Source of the DNA: a virus
Virus record (IMG/VR): IMGVR_UViG_3300012919_000023
Span: 1 to 31,140 of that record
Direction: 5' to 3' (one strand)
Length of the DNA: 31,140 nt
The position numbers were made by a program, and so were the translations under genes. Shown here piece by piece: positions 9,595 through 16,283 of this stretch. The notes below the pieces were generated by a model that saw nothing but the letters and a program-made list of their open reading frames with translations, made no database searches and was not told the DNA's origin. Each line of letters starts with the position of its first letter. Within the stretch, counting starts at the first letter, position 1.

Positions 9595-10191
9595 TTAGAT
9601 AACCTTCCCGCCCAGCCTGTCTATGACTGAGCCGACACTGTAGTTGTCAAAGATTGAGTGGTCAGCATTTTCAGCATCAGAGTCTCGTAGCTCAACCAAA
9701 GCCATTTGCTCATCTCTAAGTTGGAAACCATGAAGCTCTTGTGAGCCAATAGTTCTGTCTTGGAATATACGAGCGGCACGGATAGTAATGTACCTACGAG
9801 CGGCTTCAGGAAGAAGCGTGTAATCAAGAAAGACAACGATATCTAATTTGATTGGGCCGTCTGTAAGGATATATGTACCTTCGGCTCTGTTGTACATCTT
9901 TGTGCCACGCTGGACTAAGTCAAAGGTTTCTGTGCGTGTTGCACACATATCAGCCTTCAGTATGTCGTTACCTAGCAACAACTCTCCTGCATTATCTAAA
10001 GCATATGACCTGTTGTATTCTGTATTGAAACTCCACCCTGCCGCCTGTACCTCGCGGCTCACATTATGAAGGGTAGTTTGAGCAAGCTCTGCATCTACCA
10101 ACCCAGAACTCAAAGAGTTCACAGGTGCTTCGCCAATAGACGAGAGCATGATGTTTACAGCTTCTAGCTCCGTGGTTGTTGCGTTAGCCAT
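9595..10191 (-). CDS. Tail tubular protein A (gatekeeper), T7 gp11-like
   Basis: 198 residues (T7 gp11 has 196). Family features are present: an N-terminal 'ELEAVNIMLSSIGEAPVNSL', 'VSREVQAAGWSFNTE' at ~45-60, and 'LPEAARRYITIRAARIFQDRTIGS' at ~128-151. The protein forms the dodecameric adaptor ring between portal and nozzle. It is separated by three bases from the upstream basic protein gene and abuts tail tubular B. Confidence 0.93.
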   Translation of the reverse strand: MANATTTELEAVNIMLSSIGEAPVNSLSSGLVDAELAQTTLHNVSREVQAAGWSFNTEYNRSYALDNAGELLLGNDILKADMCATRTETFDLVQRGTKMYNRAEGTYILTDGPIKLDIVVFLDYTLLPEAARRYITIRAARIFQDRTIGSQELHGFQLRDEQMALVELRDSDAENADHSIFDNYSVGSVIDRLGGKVI

Positions 10192-10194
10192 TGT

Positions 10195-10524
10195 CTAAGC
10201 CTTTTTCTTTTTTAGGTTTTGATAACGGGCAAGAAGTCTGCGGCCTTTTGCTACGGCAGAGGCTTTGTCACCAAAGTGACCCCATGCCTCTAAACTGAGC
10301 TTCAAACGGGTCTTCTTCCCATCCTTCATCAGTGGCCCTTTTGCGCTCCCCATCCGTACTAGGAAGCTTCCCTTCCGTTTGATTTGTTCTGGAGTTTTCG
10401 GTGCGCCTCTTACGGGAGCTTTCAGTGTCCCGCCTGTTTGAGCTTTGTATGATGCTCTGCCCTTGGCGTTCAGACCGCCCTTTGGGTTCTTCCCTGCTTT
10501 GCGTTGCCATGCAGGTGTACTCAT
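10195..10524 (-). CDS. Small basic protein, DUF6321-like
   Basis: 109 residues, strongly basic (many Lys/Arg), ending in KKKKA. The N-terminal 'WQRKAGKNPKGGLNAKGRASYK' matches my recollection of a short Lys/Gly-rich family (DUF6321) found in phages and giant-virus relatives, followed by 'KRKGSFLVRMGSAKGPL...TRLKLSLEAWG'. Function is unknown. The charge suggests DNA or RNA binding, possibly inside the virion, since it is expressed with the late genes between capsid and tail tube. It overlaps the preceding gene's stop by 4 bases. Confidence 0.75.
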   Translation of the reverse strand: MSTPAWQRKAGKNPKGGLNAKGRASYKAQTGGTLKAPVRGAPKTPEQIKRKGSFLVRMGSAKGPLMKDGKKTRLKLSLEAWGHFGDKASAVAKGRRLLARYQNLKKKKA

Positions 10525-11168
10525 GTAGCAACCGACTCAGGCTTTTTCTTCTGGTTCTTCTTGAGCATGGCCTGAAGTTTCTTGCCATACTTGCCACCAG
10601 CCCTTTTAAGCTCTTCTTTTGTAGCAACGGTGTAGGTTTTGTCATTGAACTTGAAGGTTGCCTTGCCGCCTTTTTTGTAAGCCGCCCGTGCTTTTGCATA
10701 GGCTTGTTGGAAAGCGGAGCGACCTGATTTACTAGATGCCTTGGGAGAAGTGGCTGGACGAGGCATAGGCTTTGGAGTGGCCTTTGGTGCTTCTGCCTTT
10801 TTCTCTGGCTTTCTGTTTGGGTTTACCTTTGGCCCTGCGAGGACTTCGCGTCCACGGCGTGAATCAGTAGGGCTAGGTCTTTTTGCGATGGTAAAGTCAC
10901 GGCCTCCTCGTTGCCCTTGCTTTGGGTTTATGGATGGCCCAATACCGCTTCGCATGTTTACACGCTTGTATCTCGCGGGTTGACCCTTCCTATGTGAAAT
11001 CAGAAACACCGCCCCTGACTTGGGGTCGCGTCCGTAATACTTTTTGAACTGGTCAGTTTGCTGAAGCGTTTTACCAATCTGGTTGCCTCGTGCGCGGGTA
11101 GCTTGATTTCTCAGTCGTTTACTACCACCTACTTCGCTGAACGGGCCTTTATGACCTTTCTCATGCAT
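10521..11168 (-). CDS. Large basic Lys/Pro/Ala-rich protein, unknown function
   Basis: 215 residues, very basic throughout. Residues 1-100 are Arg/Gly/Lys-rich (GNQIGKTLQQTDQFKKYYGRDPKSG). Residues ~105-145 are a Lys-Pro-Ala linker resembling histone H1 or other DNA-compacting tails (EKKAEAPKATPKPMPRPATSP). Residues ~147-185 (SGRSAFQQAYAKARAAYKKG...FKFNDKTYTVATKEE) are a compact motif that recurs at the ends of many phage structural proteins. Start chosen at ATG 11168, overlapping the stop of the 41-residue gene by 8 bases. Role inferred only from charge and late-gene position: possible DNA-condensing or packaged protein. Confidence 0.7.
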   Translation of the reverse strand: MHEKGHKGPFSEVGGSKRLRNQATRARGNQIGKTLQQTDQFKKYYGRDPKSGAVFLISHRKGQPARYKRVNMRSGIGPSINPKQGQRGGRDFTIAKRPSPTDSRRGREVLAGPKVNPNRKPEKKAEAPKATPKPMPRPATSPKASSKSGRSAFQQAYAKARAAYKKGGKATFKFNDKTYTVATKEELKRAGGKYGKKLQAMLKKNQKKKPESVAT

Positions 11169-11286
11169 TTCTACTATTCCTTCTTAAATAACGGCGATTA
11201 CCTGCCATTTTTTTCTGCTTGTCTTGCTTGTATTTCTGCATACCTGCTTTGTTGTATGCGTAACTTTTTCCGTCTAGATTTGGCAT
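11161..11286 (-). CDS. 41-residue basic small protein
   Basis: A short frame beginning MPNLDGKSYAYNKAGMQKYK and ending RRNSRNA. It fills the 117-base gap between two basic protein genes exactly: the start overlaps the upstream stop (TAATG) and the stop overlaps the downstream start (ATGCATGA). Similar 'MPNV.GKKF.YT..GM..A' miniproteins are, as I recall, common in tailed phages. It is highly basic with no visible Shine-Dalgarno, so translational coupling is expected. Function unknown. Confidence 0.7.
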   Translation of the reverse strand: MPNLDGKSYAYNKAGMQKYKQDKQKKMAGNRRYLRRNSRNA

Positions 11287-11657
11287 TATGCTGTTCTATA
11301 CCTTCTTGTTTTTTGAGCGATAGCTCTGGGTTGTCTTGAATATTGTTTTCCAGCGGCAGTGTCTTCTCGCTTCTTTCTATTCGTTGCCGCCCTTTCGGAT
11401 GGTGAAAGATTTGCAATCGCTTTCTTTGGTAAGTAGCGGGACGCACCACGCTTTCCTGCATACGTCCACCCTTGTTTCGACCATCGCCGTAATTTGTTAG
11501 TGGATTTCTTCGGGCCAGAGTAAGTCCCCCCTGCATCCTTGTAGTATTTCACGGCAAGTTGCATCGCACGGGCAGAGTGCTTTCCACCCATTCTTGCCCT
11601 TGCACGAGCCTTTGCCCTCGCCCATTTTTCAGGGTCGCGCTTCGTAGCTGTAGACAT
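11286..11657 (-). CDS. Basic protein, DUF5872-like
   Basis: 123 residues, rich in Arg/Lys/Ala. The N-terminal half (RDPEKWARAKARARARMGG..SARAMQLAVKYYKDAGGTYSG) matches the small DUF5872 type known from phages and large algal viruses. 'GPKKSTNKLRRWSKQGWTYAG' and 'RYLPKKAIANLSPSE' resemble a conserved motif of viral basic proteins. It is the first gene after the capsid terminator, so it may need read-through or its own promoter; the sequence just before its ATG (AATATAGATGTC) partly resembles the candidate phage promoter core. Function unknown; nucleic-acid binding is inferred from charge. Confidence 0.75.
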   Translation of the reverse strand: MSTATKRDPEKWARAKARARARMGGKHSARAMQLAVKYYKDAGGTYSGPKKSTNKLRRWSKQGWTYAGKRGASRYLPKKAIANLSPSERAATNRKKREDTAAGKQYSRQPRAIAQKTRRYRTA

Positions 11658-11672
11658 CTATATTCTCAAATG

Positions 11673-11709
11673 AAAAAAAGGGGGACACCCTCAAAAGAGA
11701 GCATCCCCC
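11673..11709 (-). terminator. Intrinsic terminator downstream of the capsid gene
   Basis: On the minus strand, a hairpin with outer arms GGGGGA and TCCCCC, extended inward by TGCTCTC/GAGGGTG (with G-U pairs) around a TTTT loop, is followed directly by seven T residues. It lies 36 bases after the capsid stop. This corresponds in position to T7's T-phi terminator after gene 10, which lets capsid mRNA accumulate over downstream tail mRNA. Confidence 0.88.
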
Positions 11710-11744
11710 ACACTGTAACGAACGAGGTTAAGCGTTCAGTTCAA

Positions 11745-12854
11745 TTATACACTTAGTAGTGCAATAGAGCAAGCAGGACGTAGGATATTATGTCCCATTG
11801 CATACTTGGCAACCATCAGAGTTCCCTGACGATTGATTTGGTATTCGCTTTCAACACCAAGGTCGAGAAGCTTCACGGTTGCTACAGCATCTTTCGTAAG
11901 AACCAAGCCTTTGACTTTAGCGGCAACGTCAACGAGGTTGACACCGTCAGTCGTGGTGTTGGTGATGTCGTAAGCAGTCGTGCGGCCTGAACCAGCAGTG
12001 TTGGCAAGCGGACGATTACCTTTAGATTGACCTTTAGAACCACCAGAGGTTTCGACAAGGTCAGACACAACGAGGTTGTTGCTCATGTATACAGGCATAC
12101 CAGCGATTTGCGGTACAACAGCAGAGGCCACAGAGCCTGTGCCACCGAAGTCGCGGTTCATGTATACGAGCTTGTTACCATCAGTTACGTCTAACAGAGC
12201 GTAGTACTGGTCTGGGCCAAGGACAACGAAAGCACCTTCTTGCGGTACGTTTTTCTTGTCCATTTCTTTACGAGCGTCAAAGATTGACTTAGCCAATTTA
12301 GCTGGGTCAGTCACATCACCAGAAGCCGCACCGATAGTAATGTTATCAGTAAAGTCTTCTTCGGAGAACGCTGTGTAGTCCTGAACGAGAGCCGCCGCAC
12401 GAGTGGCATTAGTAGCCAGCGAAGCTTTCAGAGCTTGACGCAGGATGTTCTTGTCAGCTTCAGTAGCCAACGCGATACCTGCTTCTTTCGAGTACGTTGA
12501 ACGTACATCGTAGTGGTTGATGGCTTCATCAATGCTGGCAATAAACTGAGAGCTAATCAGCAAATCGTCAATCGTGACGATACGCTCAGAAGCGCGTACC
12601 TGACCGCCCGTGATTTCATTTCCGGGCGTATGGTACTCAGCAGTTGTACGGCCCAACATTGGGAACGAAGCTGATTTGCCTTTGCTGATGGTACGAGTAC
12701 GCATCAGAGGCATCATGATGTTTTTGGCCTCAAAGGAAGTCAGAACCTCGCCTGCATATAGTTTCAGGAAGAGAGAACGGACATCACCTGAGAGGTTTGT
12801 TTGACCTAGACGGGATACGTCATAGGCTGGATTGGATGCACCTTGCATTGCCAT
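11745..12854 (-). CDS. Major capsid protein, T7 gp10-like
   Basis: 369 residues (T7 gp10A has 345). The N-terminus 'DVSRLGQTNLSGDVRSLFLKLYAGEVLTSFEAKNIMMPLMRTRTISKGKSASFPMLG' is characteristic of HK97-fold capsid proteins of T7-like phages. 'FVVLGPDQYYALLD' (~residues 205-220) and 'MPVYMSNNLV' are further family blocks. I chose the ATG at 12854 because GAGGTG lies 7 bases upstream; an in-frame GTG three codons earlier falls inside that Shine-Dalgarno. It has its own long leader with a palindrome copy, and a terminator follows. This fits a strongly expressed single-gene transcript plus read-through into the tail genes. Confidence 0.95.
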   Translation of the reverse strand: MAMQGASNPAYDVSRLGQTNLSGDVRSLFLKLYAGEVLTSFEAKNIMMPLMRTRTISKGKSASFPMLGRTTAEYHTPGNEITGGQVRASERIVTIDDLLISSQFIASIDEAINHYDVRSTYSKEAGIALATEADKNILRQALKASLATNATRAAALVQDYTAFSEEDFTDNITIGAASGDVTDPAKLAKSIFDARKEMDKKNVPQEGAFVVLGPDQYYALLDVTDGNKLVYMNRDFGGTGSVASAVVPQIAGMPVYMSNNLVVSDLVETSGGSKGQSKGNRPLANTAGSGRTTAYDITNTTTDGVNLVDVAAKVKGLVLTKDAVATVKLLDLGVESEYQINRQGTLMVAKYAMGHNILRPACSIALLSV

Positions 12855-12870
12855 TTTTATCACCTCATAT

Positions 12871-12884
12871 GATATTCTAGTGTT
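12871..12884 (-). promoter_or_regulatory. Weak candidate phage promoter before the capsid gene
   Basis: The minus strand reads AACACTAGAATATC, similar to the ACACTATAGAT core found before the RNA polymerase gene but with one base missing. It lies ~17 bases upstream of the capsid ATG, where T7 has its strong phi10 promoter. The match is partial, so this rests mainly on position. Confidence 0.3.
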
Positions 12885-12895
12885 GATGTAGGTTT

Positions 12896-12910
12896 CGTTA
12901 CATTGTAACG
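12896..12910. promoter_or_regulatory. Dispersed palindrome, copy 2 (CGTTACATTGTAACG)
   Basis: A perfect 15-bp palindrome in the capsid leader, 41 bases upstream of the chosen capsid ATG. This is the longest palindrome-to-start distance of the eight copies. Confidence 0.75.
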
Positions 12911-12952
12911 ATTAAGTGTTCCTGCATTCACTACTCACTTCACCAAGGATTG

Positions 12953-13020
12953 TCCCGCGCACGGGGTCAAAGGTTCTGCTTTGGCTTCAGACAAGTTGCG
13001 GCAGGGGGCATAAAGCCCCC
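12953..13020 (-). other. Non-coding scaffold-capsid gap with GC-rich hairpins
   Basis: The 195-base space between scaffold and capsid has no credible ORF. It holds a small hairpin (CCCG-CGGG arms, 12953-12964) and a stronger GGGGGC/GCCCCC hairpin with a 5-base loop at 13004-13020. Neither is followed by a T-run on the minus strand, so they are not ordinary intrinsic terminators. They could be RNA processing or mRNA-stability structures at the 5' end of capsid mRNA. Confidence 0.5.
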
Positions 13021-13049
13021 CACCGACTGACACTTGAAATGGAGACAGC

Positions 13050-13853
13050 TTAAATTACCGAAGACCGCTGAAGCTTGGCTTCAACAGCACTCCGATAAGC
13101 GGGGTCTTTCTCGTACCTTGGGTCTGACATCGCCGCAGTAATCTCTGCAACCGACTGAAAAGCACCCGCCGTGACATCAGCGGCCTGACCTTGTACGAGG
13201 GTCGGGTTATCGCCATATTCACTACGGAAACGAGCATTAAGACCTTGCACCGCAAGCATAACGGATTCTGTATCTCCGCTATTTACTGCCGCGTTATAAG
13301 CGTCCTGTTCGCGCTCAGAAAGCGTATTACTTGCCCAGTTCATCATTTGGGCATAGCCTTCCTCGCCACCTGCGGCATCAAAGACAGCCGCCTGTGTTTG
13401 GTTAACGACAGCCATTTGACCGTCAATATATTGGTCTACGATATCTGAAGGAATACCTACTGCTTCGAGTAAGTCATATTGCTCTTCAGATAATCCGTTG
13501 TTTTCCCAGAAGGAGTCAGACAGTTCTTGAAAATCAACGCCGTTTTCTTTCAGATATTCATCTGCGGCTTCTACATTTTCAAAGTCTTCGTCATCGTCCT
13601 CTTCAAGTTCAAATTCATATTCTTGTTCTTCTTGAGGTTCACGAGAACTAAACTGCTTTTCTAGCTCTGAATATGCTTGAGCTAATTGTTCAGGGTCTTG
13701 GAACTTCTCAGGAAGCCAGTCGGGACGTTGTTCTTGTTGTTCGTCCTGACCAGCATTAAGTGCCGCCTCGCCTTTCGCAACCATGTTATCGACATACTCT
13801 TGCGACTCAGGGGCGGGTTCTTGATGTGTATTAAGTGTTTCTGTCTCAGCCAT
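13050..13853 (-). CDS. Capsid assembly scaffolding protein, T7 gp9-like
   Basis: 267 residues (T7 gp9 has 307), very acidic and rich in Gln/Glu, with an N-terminal disordered stretch and 'RPDWLPEKFQDPEQLAQAYSELEKQF' at ~45-70. That is the conserved motif of T7-type scaffolds, in which WLPEKF and the AYxELE helix are typical. An extremely acidic run (EEQEYEFELEEDDDEDFE) follows. The C-terminus is mixed-charge helical (SDPRYEKDPAYRSAVEAKL), as in proteins that bind the capsid shell. The gene lies between portal and capsid, the usual T7 order. Confidence 0.93.
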   Translation of the reverse strand: MAETETLNTHQEPAPESQEYVDNMVAKGEAALNAGQDEQQEQRPDWLPEKFQDPEQLAQAYSELEKQFSSREPQEEQEYEFELEEDDDEDFENVEAADEYLKENGVDFQELSDSFWENNGLSEEQYDLLEAVGIPSDIVDQYIDGQMAVVNQTQAAVFDAAGGEEGYAQMMNWASNTLSEREQDAYNAAVNSGDTESVMLAVQGLNARFRSEYGDNPTLVQGQAADVTAGAFQSVAEITAAMSDPRYEKDPAYRSAVEAKLQRSSVI

Positions 13854-13857
13854 CTTA

Positions 13858-15450
13858 TTAGTTTTCCATTTCTTGCTGTTGCCCCTCTAAATAATCCATG
13901 CCTCTTTCAGCGAGATTAGGGGCGGCACGTTCAGCCATGCCTTTCATGGCCTCTTGCATCATGGCTTGCTGATTGGCCTGTTGTGCGGCTTCTTGTTCAG
14001 CTTGCCGTTGTTCTGGGGACTTGATTAGTCCACCAGTATCAATTCCCAAGGAAGCCGCTAATCTGTCTATGTAATCGGCTACGTTTAGTTCTTGAGAAAT
14101 GACATCTTGTCCTAGAGGTTGCAGATATTGCAGAAGTTGAGCCAACTTGCTCAAGTCCTGTCCGCGCCCAAGAGCCTCTAGTCCTGTTACAATTTGTGGT
14201 TTGACTGTGTCCTTTGGCATCTTAGGCATCTTGCCTTGTTGCTCCAGACGAGCCAGCAGTAGATTTACGAAGGGGCGTTGGAACTCCATAGAAAGAATGC
14301 TGTACACACCACCAAGAGCAGTCTCTAGCTCCTGCGCCATGAAACGCACTTCTTCAGCGGTTACACGCTCTGCCTTACGTTGTACTGAGTTGTTAAGAAG
14401 GAAAGCAAAGCTAAGTCGCTTACCTATTTCTAACGATGTTTCTTGGGCTACCCTAAAGTCGCCCTGCTTCTGCACCTGTAAGGTGCTAACATCATTGCTG
14501 TCACCTGACACAATACCACCGTTGGGTGCTTGCGACAGGACGCGTTGTTTCGTAGTCCCGTTAGGACGCACTAGGAACAATACCTTGGCTGATGCCGCCG
14601 CGCCCTCAACGATTGCACGGGTCAGAGCTTCTAGACTTCTGAGGTCACCTATATATTCTTCTACATAACCACGACCATAGTCTTCACCGTCAATACGGGT
14701 AAACCGTAGCGGTATAAATGGTAGACGTTCTGTTGGGTATGAGCCACGGGTCTTAGGTATCTCAATACCTTTTACCTCTTGGTGTATGTCAAACTTGTCA
14801 CCACGGCGACAGACATGTGTGTAGAGGTCGCAGTCTTTTGCGTTGGTTATGTCTTCCTTATTGTAGTTGTTGCCCTCACCGTAGATTATATCCTGTGCGG
14901 CCTTGGGTAGAACTTGTGGAGACACACTTTCTTTAGTGATGATTTCCATCACGTTACCCATTGTGTCACGTTTAACAACATAGCGGTCAAGGCGATACAC
15001 CTTCATGCCGCCTTCCTGTGGCATATAGACTAGGGCGTTACCAGTGACGATTAGTTGTTTCAGTGCTTCATGAATGGGGACACGAACAGCCAAGGCTTCA
15101 ATGTCTTGCTGTGCCGTGCGCTCAAGCCGTGCCAATGCCTCTTCGACAGCACCACGAGCGTCTTTACGTCCCGCTAACTCTTCAATATCAAAGTCATCAA
15201 TCGTCAAGCGAAAGAAAGGTGAGTTGGGGGGTAGCAGAGTCATAAGTAGCTTCGAGGCTAGATTGTTGACCCCCCGCGCCCCTACGGATTGGTAGGGTGT
15301 TTTGTAAACCGTAGCACTGGAATGCCCTTGCGGTGGCAGAAGCGTTGGGAGTGTTAGCTCCGAAGCATCTCGCCCCCTTTCAAGGAACGTGTGCCGCTCT
15401 GACTCTAGTTGAGCGTAGCGATGAGCTACAGTTTTCTTTTTATTATCCAT
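13858..15450 (-). CDS. Portal (head-tail connector), T7 gp8-like
   Basis: 530 residues (T7 gp8 has 536). Family motifs are visible: 'LPTLLPPQG' (~33-41), 'SVGARGVNNLASKLLMTLLPPNSPFFRL' (~55-82), 'VTGNALVY', 'GRGYVEEYIGDLRSLEALTRAIVEGAAASAKVLFLV' (~258-293) and 'ERVTAEEVRFMAQELETALGGVYSILS' (~360-386). The dodecameric portal is the DNA channel of the head and the motor docking site. The C-terminal ~50 residues are Gln/Ala/Met-rich. The gene lies four bases before scaffold and directly after the glycine-rich small protein. Confidence 0.95.
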   Translation of the reverse strand: MDNKKKTVAHRYAQLESERHTFLERGRDASELTLPTLLPPQGHSSATVYKTPYQSVGARGVNNLASKLLMTLLPPNSPFFRLTIDDFDIEELAGRKDARGAVEEALARLERTAQQDIEALAVRVPIHEALKQLIVTGNALVYMPQEGGMKVYRLDRYVVKRDTMGNVMEIITKESVSPQVLPKAAQDIIYGEGNNYNKEDITNAKDCDLYTHVCRRGDKFDIHQEVKGIEIPKTRGSYPTERLPFIPLRFTRIDGEDYGRGYVEEYIGDLRSLEALTRAIVEGAAASAKVLFLVRPNGTTKQRVLSQAPNGGIVSGDSNDVSTLQVQKQGDFRVAQETSLEIGKRLSFAFLLNNSVQRKAERVTAEEVRFMAQELETALGGVYSILSMEFQRPFVNLLLARLEQQGKMPKMPKDTVKPQIVTGLEALGRGQDLSKLAQLLQYLQPLGQDVISQELNVADYIDRLAASLGIDTGGLIKSPEQRQAEQEAAQQANQQAMMQEAMKGMAERAAPNLAERGMDYLEGQQQEMEN

Positions 15451-15451
15451 T

Positions 15452-15793
15452 TTAACTTGGTATGTTTACCGATGCACTTGGCGCGGGAATATTAAGTCCT
15501 GTCATTCCCCCAGCAAGCTGAGTTCTCAACCTACGTTTTCCTCTGCGTTTACGTCTTGCTAGAGCATTTAATGTATCTGCAATGGTTTCTGCGGTATTTT
15601 GTTCGGTTCTAGCGCGATAATTTGCTGATGTACTGCTGTAATCAAAAGAGCCGCTATCGCTTAGAGAGCCGCCCCCGCCGCCCATACCGCCGATATTGCC
15701 GCCCATACCTCCAAGGCTACCGCCTCCGCCTCCGCCGAAGCCCCCGCCTCCGCCTCCGCCGAAGCCACCTCCGCCTCCGCCGCCGTCACACAT
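15452..15793 (-). CDS. Glycine-rich small protein with KRRGKRRLR...GLNIP tail
   Basis: 113 residues. Residues 4-42 are almost pure glycine with Phe, Ser and Met spacers in ~8-residue DNA-level repeats. Residues ~60-80 are helical (ARTEQNTAETIADTLNALARR), and the end is 'RRKRRGKRRLRTQLAGGMTGLNIPAP'. A basic KRRG.. motif followed by GLNIP is, as I recall, typical of small tail-assembly or structural proteins (T7 gp6.7/gp7.3 type) lying just before the portal. The upstream 86-residue protein has the same architecture, so the two look like diverged paralogues. Probable minor virion component; function inferred. Confidence 0.7.
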   Translation of the reverse strand: MCDGGGGGGGFGGGGGGGFGGGGGGSLGGMGGNIGGMGGGGGSLSDSGSFDYSSTSANYRARTEQNTAETIADTLNALARRKRRGKRRLRTQLAGGMTGLNIPAPSASVNIPS

Positions 15794-15796
15794 AAT

Positions 15797-16051
15797 TTAT
15801 GCCGCCGACTTTGGAATGGAAAGGCCACCAGTATTGGTTGAAGAGCCAGTACCGCCAAAATTAGCATTACCAGCCATCATGACGCTTTCCTCTGGCTTGA
15901 TTTTGAATCTCTTTTTGCCCCTTCTTCTCTTGTTCTGAGTAGCCAAGTTAGTCTCGAACTCAAAGGTTTGTATATCTTCTGGGCCAGCCGCCGCCGCTTT
16001 TGGTGGAGAGGGAGGGGGCGGGGGTGGCGGTGGAGCTTTAGGGCGACTCAT
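15797..16051 (-). CDS. Proline-rich small protein, paralogue of the glycine-rich neighbour
   Basis: 84 residues from the ATG at 16051 (an in-frame ATG two codons earlier is possible). It begins MSRPKAPPPPPPPPSPPK, so it has a polyproline N-terminus. The middle (FEFETNLATQNKRRRGKKRFKIK) and the end (TGGLSIPKSAA) match the basic motif and GL[N/S]IP motif of the 113-residue protein next door. It overlaps the upstream 67-residue gene by 14 bases. Likely a T7 gp6.7/gp7.3-type virion protein; inferred from architecture and place. Confidence 0.65.
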   Translation of the reverse strand: MSRPKAPPPPPPPPSPPKAAAAGPEDIQTFEFETNLATQNKRRRGKKRFKIKPEESVMMAGNANFGGTGSSTNTGGLSIPKSAA

Positions 16052-16241
16052 GCACATTTTCTTCTTCGTCCTCGTTATTATGGAGTTGTCTAAGTTTTTC
16101 GATAACCATTTGTTGCCCTTGTAAAATACGCAAAGAGTCTATGGGTATCTGAGAATCCTTTGGAAGTTTGTCAGGGAACTGCTCTTCCATGTAGGTAAGC
16201 AGTTCCACAGAGACAAACGGAGTACTAGAAAACACTTTCAT
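16038..16241 (-). CDS. Small acidic protein, unknown, first gene of the morphogenesis block
   Basis: 67 residues, MKVFSSTPFVSVELLTYMEEQFPDKLP..., with a hydrophilic helical middle (LRILQGQQMVIEKLRQLHN) and an acidic end (NEDEEENVHESP). It follows a leader with a palindrome copy (27 bases upstream) and a promoter-like GGACATTATCGG motif, so it probably opens the block through to scaffold. Similar small proteins are, as I recall, common at this site in marine T7-like phages. No function recognised. Confidence 0.65.
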   Translation of the reverse strand: MKVFSSTPFVSVELLTYMEEQFPDKLPKDSQIPIDSLRILQGQQMVIEKLRQLHNNEDEEENVHESP

Positions 16242-16250
16242 GATGTTTTT

Positions 16251-16263
16251 CCGATAATGTCCA
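16251..16263 (-). promoter_or_regulatory. Candidate phage promoter, variant (TGGACATTATCGG)
   Basis: The minus strand reads TGGACATTATCGG, which shares TGGACATTAT with the motif before the SSB gene but has CGG in place of AGA. It lies ~10 bases upstream of the first morphogenesis gene and 5 bases after a palindrome copy. Moderate support from the motif, stronger support from position. Confidence 0.4.
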
Positions 16264-16268
16264 AAAAC

Positions 16269-16283
16269 CGTTACACTGTAACG
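16269..16283. promoter_or_regulatory. Dispersed palindrome, copy 3 (CGTTACACTGTAACG), overlapping the RNR stop
   Basis: A perfect palindrome 27 bases upstream of the 67-residue gene. It also encodes the last residues (VTV) and TAA stop of the ribonucleotide reductase gene. The element is therefore kept even where it must serve as coding sequence. Confidence 0.75.

Noticed and set aside
11198-11536. 112-residue minus-strand frame overlapping the DUF5872-like gene
   Set aside because: Out of frame with two better supported genes (123 and 41 residues) that overlap neatly end to end.
13004-13020. GGGGGC hairpin as a terminator after scaffold
   Set aside because: No T-run follows on the minus strand, so it does not meet the form of an intrinsic terminator.
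14147-14668. Long plus-strand frame opposite the portal gene
   Set aside because: Antisense shadow of a well-supported gene; no plus-strand ribosome site or family likeness. The same applies to plus-strand frames opposite helicase (22619-23107), endonuclease/SSB (23824-24267) and gp16 (3286-3675).
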